From assembly GCA_020846105.1 (NCBI GenBank), contig JADLEN010000315.1, positions 1 through 5,793 of the forward strand: a stretch of DNA of 5,793 nucleotides, written 5' to 3'. Of the stretch, positions 5,669-5,793 are shown one piece after another. A model generated the notes under the pieces. The model had not been told where the DNA came from. It was given only the letters and a program-made list of their open reading frames with translations, and ran no database searches. Every line of letters begins with the position of its first letter. The stretch's first letter is position 1. The DNA is from Chitinophagaceae bacterium. GTDB lineage: Bacteria; Bacteroidota; Bacteroidia; Chitinophagales; Chitinophagaceae. The position numbers and the translations under genes are program-made.

Positions 5669-5793
5669 ATGCGCCACTGTATCCTACTGCTACTATCTTG
5701 CCTATTGGCCCTAGCCGCCCCAGCGCAGCAGGCCACAGATAGCCTAGCGCAGATACCCAGCCCCCTAGCCACCACAGACACCAACGCTACACA
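5669..5793 (+). CDS. N-terminus of a secreted protein (3' end outside window)
   Basis: The ATG at 5669 opens a frame of 41 codons that continues past the window edge. The start reads MRHCILLLLSCLLALAAPAQQ: one basic residue, a hydrophobic core, then the signal peptidase I motif A-P-A (17-19) with likely cleavage before Q20. Bacteroidota exported proteins often begin with Q after cleavage. C11 follows LLS and loosely resembles a lipobox, but it lies in the middle of the hydrophobic core and is too early to be a likely lipidation site. After the signal peptide the sequence is rich in T, A, S, P and D and looks like a flexible linker, so no domain can be named. Codon use is C-rich like the preceding gene. 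The protein is probably exported through Sec to the periplasm or outer membrane. Confidence 0.7.
   Translation, partial: MRHCILLLLSCLLALAAPAQQATDSLAQIPSPLATTDTNAT

Noticed and set aside
5669..5727. Lipoprotein signal peptide with C11 as the lipidated cysteine
   Set aside because: C11 is followed by more hydrophobic residues and an APA cleavage motif, and the lipobox would sit too near the N-terminus.
1..5793. tRNA, rRNA, CRISPR array, insertion sequence, phage or defence genes
   Set aside because: No cloverleaf-like sequences, regularly spaced repeats, terminal inverted repeats, transposase, integrase or nuclease motifs were seen on either strand.

Overview
The window looks like ordinary chromosomal DNA of an aerobic or microaerobic member of the Bacteroidota. 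Four things point there: A-rich sequence instead of Shine-Dalgarno motifs before the starts, two TAnnTTTG-type -7 promoter boxes, a topoisomerase I that ends in GRFGP-type repeats and a lysine-rich tail instead of zinc ribbons, and the gene order ccoG-fixH-TauE/SafE-like. The order or family cannot be fixed from the sequence alone. Chitinophagales or Sphingobacteriales-like is only a guess.

Positions 1-1772 hold the end of a cytochrome cbb3 oxidase maturation cluster on the + strand. It contains the C-terminal 196 codons of CcoG/FixG (cut by the window edge), a complete FixH/CcoH, and a complete six-helix TauE/SafE (DsbD_2-like) membrane protein with an HCxGMCGP motif. The gaps are 30 and 5 nt, so the three are very probably one transcript serving assembly or copper supply of the cbb3 oxidase. 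The catalytic subunits and the copper ATPase CcoI would lie outside the window if present.

Positions 1773-2080 are a 308-nt AT-rich gap. It carries a candidate Bacteroidota promoter, a small perfect hairpin with a T-rich tail, a second weaker promoter just before topA, and a 75-codon open frame that I do not believe is a gene.

Positions 2081-5617 hold topA (875 aa, intact catalytic residues) and, 21 nt later in the same frame, a SirB1/transglutaminase-core-2-like protein of 295 aa that appears to start at TTG. These two are probably co-transcribed. A promoter-like site (TAATTTTG) then precedes the first 41 codons of a secreted protein that runs off the 3' end.

Base composition changes along the window. 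The left part is T- and G-rich on the coding strand. The right part is C-rich and favours CTA, ATA and C-ending codons. I found no mobile element, RNA gene, CRISPR array or defence system, and no convincing new system. The items most worth a second look are the missing histidine in the transglutaminase-like protein, the TTG start, the composition shift and the intergenic region before topA.
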